DNA from: Thermodesulfobacteriota bacterium
Lineage (GTDB): Bacteria > Desulfobacterota > DSM-4660 > Desulfatiglandales > HGW-15
Assembly: GCA_025454125.1 (NCBI GenBank)
Contig: JALOPA010000088.1
Location: 1 to 7,142 of the forward strand
Reading direction: 5' to 3'
DNA length: 7,142 nt
Part shown: one piece after another, positions 4,401-7,142 of the stretch
Position numbering within the stretch: the first letter of the stretch is position 1
Layout: each line of letters begins with the position of its first letter
Notes under the pieces: model-generated
Told to the model about the DNA's origin: nothing
The model's database searches: none
What the model saw: the letters and a program-made list of their open reading frames with translations, nothing else
Position numbers and translations under genes: made by a program

Positions 4401-7142
4401 CATAAACCCCGTTTTCACCCGTCGCCGTGCTTCCCACCGGAAGGCCGTCTTTGAAAAGCTGGACCGTAGCCCCGGCAATCGGCGTTGTTCCGTCGGCATC
4501 AAACACCACACCCGTGACCCTTCCAGCGCTTGGGACGGTGAAATCCGCCTGAGCCGGCGTGCCGCTCTCCGCAACAACCGTCCTCTCCGCGGTCAGTGCC
4601 CCGCTGTCCGGATTCCCAACGTACACACCGTACGTGCCAGGAAGGAGGTCCCCGATTTCGTAAGATCCCGCATCCTTGGTCACCGTCCAGGCCTCTTTGC
4701 CATCCGTCCCTCTGATGGTCACCGCGGCCCCGATCACGGGGTTGTCTTCGCCGTCCACAACGGTCCCTCGTATAACTGCTGCCGGAGAAACCACGAGGTC
4801 CACCGTGGCCGTCCCGCCTGCCGCAAACATGACCGCAGCCTCAGCCGGGAGATAGCCGATCACGCTGGCGCGCACAGAGTAGGTTCCCGGAGCAAGGCCC
4901 GGAATATTGAAATGCCCTTGGCCGTCACTCATGCCGGCCTTGGAGAACGTGTCCCCGGCCATTACCGTGATGAACTGATAGGGGAGCGTGCCTCCACCCG
5001 CAACCGACAAGGTTCCCTCCACAGATCCGGCTCCTGTTAGAGCCAGGTCAATGCCAGTGACAAAGGAAAAGGCTGCGACCGCCACACCCTGTGCTCCTTG
5101 CCGGACCGTTCCAGGCACATTCGTGAAGACCTCATAAACCCCTTCCGCCAATCCCTTGATAGTATAAGCGCCCGCTGGAGTCACGTCGCTCGACCCCCTG
5201 ACCCGTCCGGTTTGATCCAAAGCGTAAACGCTGCTTCCTGCCGGGAAAGCGCCCGTATAGCCCGTGAGGGTTCCTGAAATGGATGCCCCGGCTGACAGAG
5301 CCAGGTTGACGGTTTGGATCTCCTTGCCCGGCTCAAGAAGGATACCGGAAACTTGGGCCCGTCCCAGGAATTCGTCCGAGCTCATTACCGTAAAAGCGCC
5401 GGCAGGCAGCCCCTCGATTCGATAGGAACCATCCTCCCCTGTCACCGTGGTGTACGCAACGCCGCTGGACTCCACCGCGGCCACAAGCTGTTCTGCCGCA
5501 GGCATGCCGTCAGGCAGGGTGAAAACCCTTCCCGCAATCGCATACGGCCGCTCCGAGGCGATGATGTTTGGGACCACCACATCCCCTGTGCCCACAGTGA
5601 CCGAGACCGGCTGGCCCATGGAATAGCCTTCCACGGCAAGGCTGTACGTGCCAGGGGAGACATCCGGGAAAAGATAACGGCCGTCGCTGAGCGTGACCGT
5701 GTTCACCAGCGTGTCCGTCCCTGCATCCCAGAGCGTGAGTCGCGCGTTCGGAAGGGGATGGTTCCCGTCCACGAGAAAGGCGAAACCGGAAACCGATGGC
5801 CTCAGCGTTGCCTGAGCTTGATCGACAATCAGCTGAAAGATTTCGACCAAAGAACTTGGGGCGCCCCGAAGGGGAGTCAGAAGGTTTGCCGCCTCTGAGA
5901 TGACTCTCCCGTAGTCTTCCCAATCTTCTCCCACGACGGCCTGAATCTCTGCAAAAACGAGGTTCCACTCTGCTTCGGACAGGCCCGGCGGTCGGAGGCT
6001 GCTCTTCAAGGCCGGCCAGTCAATCTTTTGGGGGTCCACCACGGAAAGGTCCAGGGAGTAAAGGATGCTTCCCCCGGCCGAAGCACGGCCGAAAATGGTG
6101 ATTCGGCCGCTCGCACCGGGCGGCAGGATACCTGCAGGCATGTCCGCGTTCACCCCCACCATCCACAGATCTGAAGAGGCATCCGCCATGGCCTCGCTCA
6201 GGCCCACAGTGGCCACCGATGCCGGCACCCGGAGCCTCAGGATAGGAGCCACAAGGTCCTGGAGCCCGACGTTTCGGTAGTCCACATAGACCTTGAAGTC
6301 GCGGCCCACGCGAACCGCACTCGGGGCTTCGATGGCGGCGCTGAGGGTCCCGGGAACCGAGCCCACGATTTCGAACCCCCGGCTAAGGGTGGTGGTCACT
6401 CCCGTCCCCGTCACGACCTGCACGTCGGCCATTCCTAAAGCGGAACCGGTGAGGTCAAAGGTCGCAGCAATGGCCCCGGAGTTGGCGAAGTATACATGGG
6501 AAGCCTCTACCGCCTTGCCACTGGAATCGATGATCCTGGCCCGGCTGGAACCGTCGAACAATGCGCCGTCGATCGTAACGGTCACCTTTCCGCCGCCACC
6601 GCCCCTTTGAGGCCTGACCCCGCGAATGGAAAACTCGCTCGTTCGGGCCGACAGGTTGAAATCCCCCGGCGTCGCGAGGTTCGACGCGGTGACCATGACG
6701 AAATAACTGCCCGGAACCGCGTCATTCAGGGAAAGGGACTGGTTCGTCGCGCCTGCAATCACGCTTCGCCACTGAAAGTCTTGCTCCGTAGGCAGTTCCC
6801 CTCGTCTCACGTAAAGTTCGGTCACCGCCCCCTGAGGCCCGGAAAGCTCGATGGACACATCCTGCTTGGTTGAAAGGATCAACTCGAAGTATCTCGCATC
6901 CCCTGCCTGCTGAAAGCTTCCGGTGAAGACGCCTCCCGGGATGAACGACGGTAGATCGATAAGAAGGGTCCCTGAGGACGCTCGGCTGTTGTTGTACTGA
7001 TTCACGCCCTCGAAAACGTCCTGCTGATAATTCGCACGAACGATCACGTAGTACTGGCCCGGCCGCGCTTGGGGAAGCACGGCCTCGCAGGAGCCGACAT
7101 AGCTCTGCCCGGGCCCCAGATCTCCGGAATGAAGCTGCGTGG
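1489..7142 (-). CDS. giant secreted multidomain protein with nine CarboxypepD_reg-like repeats and a C-terminal dockerin-like module (5' partial)
   Basis: The frame is open through the right edge; 1,883 residues are visible, and the true start and any signal peptide lie outside. Numbering from the GTG codon at 7080: residues upstream to 36 end a CARDB-like domain (LGPGQSY ... QYYVIVRAN ... YNN). Then come a PPC-like domain (48-146), a TIG-like domain with a Gly run (150-240), an Ig-like segment (241-350), and a helical module around IDWPALKSSLRP and GEDWEDYGRVI (351-428). Nine carboxypeptidase-regulatory-like repeats follow (428-1190), then a helical region of unknown type (1195-1500), a Pro/Ser linker (1501-1524), a DUF7619-like module from DPNEKTGPAGWGPQG (1525-1709), an Ig/FN3-like segment (1710-1797) and a dockerin-like pair of loops (1803-1863). 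I see no catalytic motif, LPxTG or PEP-CTERM signal. The build suggests an extracellular adhesin or scaffold; substrate and partner are unknown. There is no internal frameshift. Confidence 0.9.
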   Translation of the reverse strand, partial: TQLHSGDLGPGQSYVGSCEAVLPQARPGQYYVIVRANYQQDVFEGVNQYNNSRASSGTLLIDLPSFIPGGVFTGSFQQAGDARYFELILSTKQDVSIELSGPQGAVTELYVRRGELPTEQDFQWRSVIAGATNQSLSLNDAVPGSYFVMVTASNLATPGDFNLSARTSEFSIRGVRPQRGGGGGKVTVTIDGALFDGSSRARIIDSSGKAVEASHVYFANSGAIAATFDLTGSALGMADVQVVTGTGVTTTLSRGFEIVGSVPGTLSAAIEAPSAVRVGRDFKVYVDYRNVGLQDLVAPILRLRVPASVATVGLSEAMADASSDLWMVGVNADMPAGILPPGASGRITIFGRASAGGSILYSLDLSVVDPQKIDWPALKSSLRPPGLSEAEWNLVFAEIQAVVGEDWEDYGRVISEAANLLTPLRGAPSSLVEIFQLIVDQAQATLRPSVSGFAFLVDGNHPLPNARLTLWDAGTDTLVNTVTLSDGRYLFPDVSPGTYSLAVEGYSMGQPVSVTVGTGDVVVPNIIASERPYAIAGRVFTLPDGMPAAEQLVAAVESSGVAYTTVTGEDGSYRIEGLPAGAFTVMSSDEFLGRAQVSGILLEPGKEIQTVNLALSAGASISGTLTGYTGAFPAGSSVYALDQTGRVRGSSDVTPAGAYTIKGLAEGVYEVFTNVPGTVRQGAQGVAVAAFSFVTGIDLALTGAGSVEGTLSVAGGGTLPYQFITVMAGDTFSKAGMSDGQGHFNIPGLAPGTYSVRASVIGYLPAEAAVMFAAGGTATVDLVVSPAAVIRGTVVDGEDNPVIGAAVTIRGTDGKEAWTVTKDAGSYEIGDLLPGTYGVYVGNPDSGALTAERTVVAESGTPAQADFTVPSAGRVTGVVFDADGTTPIAGATVQLFKDGLPVGSTATGENGVYEMQLLTQGTFSVAVLASGKSFALATDLLAEEGSGTVVVDFTAGARSKTGQILFEQTGKPVSAASVFVYQQIVPGAYELVSETVSDTQGNFLVIGLAPGRYLAAAEKAGWAFAEMEFDVEQQVLRSPMDYNPGDSVTLSVGPSASITGQILNESGQPLGGAEVKISYADGDRILASGSADESGHYTINGLPGGSYDVFTSAPGHTYSKTPVITAPGGSANLDSALLLSKAGVAGHVMVAGRPVPYAAIVARDSRNRPMEARVTGKDGTFELNQLIPGNYGMVITSEGNSPTTNSVDIPPDVIISHQEEVIKAANDPNSPMNQFLREFDKNIEWLRNLGPRGIEWVYATAYKVEKDKRHPSIVPDAALDYCKPHRAYALRMTQWADEQFKLWQEAQMNSMSTVANAERAAQWLILGKEVALLFIPVAEKLVKLDKTLKTMKRLQNVQRWYSFREKYKNISDWAQYLNNLNNFVKGLSALYDKMARPVPTDPEQRRDQADGFVADMNDLAGLANGHATQWAEASTKLKEFEAELKLAGQATSEVLFVLGELSGILSVAMQAETAYKEWFEIGKNIAESNKSYEDRRKEYLGAVNNAYNAIIMLQLCNKGLRIPPPKPPRSSSIATSSSDSLQALDPNEKTGPAGWGPQGFIQAGTMTYHIDFENDPKFATAPAQEVFVTDVLDEDLDLNTLTFLSFGFSNRVFQVPAGLARYRTTVDLRPARSLVVDVSLTLDPQTRQVSATFRSLDPQTGRLTEDPHAGFLPVNQEQHEGEGFVEFSIRTRKDLANGAEIRNQAEIVFDVNQPILTNEVMHTLDSGSPVSRVGALPSAVPSRRISLDLSGSDPGGSSVQYFDIYVSDNGGPFTYWMTTNDLSVEFIGECGHRYAFYSVAVDSVGNAEAHPTVADVTTEVLAVKGDTDGGGAVDLADVILTLQMMNKAIQADLDVNICADVNSDGKIGVEEAIFILQKLGGNR
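1492..1674 (-). other. dockerin type I-like C-terminal region of the large protein
   Basis: The last ~60 residues contain two EF-hand-like calcium loops, each followed by a helix. Loop 2 is regular, with D1840, N1842, D1844, G1845, I1847 and E1851 at positions 1, 3, 5, 6, 8 and 12. Loop 1 has D1806, D1808, V1813 and D1817, but glycine where position 5 normally carries Asp or Asn, so its calcium binding may be weaker. Dockerins classically bind cohesins. No cohesin is visible here, and such modules outside cellulosome-forming bacteria often have unknown partners. Confidence 0.75.
3511..5799 (-). repeat. nine tandem carboxypeptidase-regulatory-like repeats in the large protein
   Basis: Nine units of about 80-95 residues begin near residues 428, 514, 598, 685, 768, 852, 938, 1035 and 1122. 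Each follows the same plan: a short strand ending in a small residue plus G (SGFAF, AGRVF, SGTLT, EGTLS, RGTVV, TGVVF, TGQIL, TGQIL, AGHVM), a variable loop, a 'DG/G-x-Y/F' turn, and a closing 'GL-PG-Y/F' strand (for example GLAPGTYSV at 728-736). The last unit runs into the helical region. The units differ widely from one another, so this is an old array and not a recent DNA duplication. The domains are probably structural spacers or ligand-binding beta sandwiches. Confidence 0.85.

Noticed and set aside
3511..5799. Recent tandem DNA duplication or CRISPR-like array in the repeat region
   Set aside because: The periodicity is at the protein-fold level only. Units share short motifs, not long identical DNA, and there are no spacers between identical repeats.
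7078..7080. GTG codon at 7080 as the start of the large gene
   Set aside because: The frame stays open for 20 more codons to the window edge, and those codons (including LGPGQSY) complete a CARDB-like domain pattern. The GTG lies inside that domain, so the gene starts outside the window.

Overview
The window carries three genes, all on the minus strand, so it reads right to left. GC content is fairly high in the genes and lower around 300-790. The best clue to the host is the C-terminus of the large protein, a two-loop dockerin-like module of a style common in large secreted proteins of Desulfobacterota (former Deltaproteobacteria). That assignment is an inference from protein style and is held only moderately.

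Layout. (1) 7142-1489 is the 3' part of a very large gene for a secreted or surface multidomain protein. The frame is open through the right edge, so the start lies outside the window. In order the protein shows a CARDB-like end, a PPC-like domain, a TIG-like domain, an Ig-like segment, a short helical module, nine carboxypeptidase-regulatory-like beta-sandwich repeats, a ~300-residue helical region I cannot assign, a Pro/Ser linker, a 'DPN-K-GP-G' module (DUF7619-like), an Ig/FN3-like segment and a dockerin-like pair of calcium loops. (2) 1488-1355 is a 134-base spacer with a GC-rich hairpin and T-run directly in front of the next gene's Shine-Dalgarno. (3) 1354-866 encodes a 162-residue cytoplasmic protein resembling DUF2299. 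(4) 865-299 is a 567-base gap without a convincing gene. It holds a long inverted repeat just after the DUF2299 stop, a near-consensus sigma70-type promoter pointing left, and a weak A-stem-T hairpin. (5) 298-1 is the start of a DUF3467 gene that runs off the left edge.

How they work together. No pathway links the three genes from sequence alone. The large protein is an extracellular scaffold or adhesin type with no recognisable catalytic domain in the visible part. The two small genes encode families of unknown function. The most interesting regulatory observation is the terminator-like hairpin abutting the DUF2299 ribosome-binding site: its upstream arm is also complementary to the Shine-Dalgarno, so downstream expression could depend on readthrough or on a structural switch. 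The most interesting protein observation is the unassigned helical region embedded in an otherwise all-beta protein. I see no complete, clearly novel multi-gene system here.
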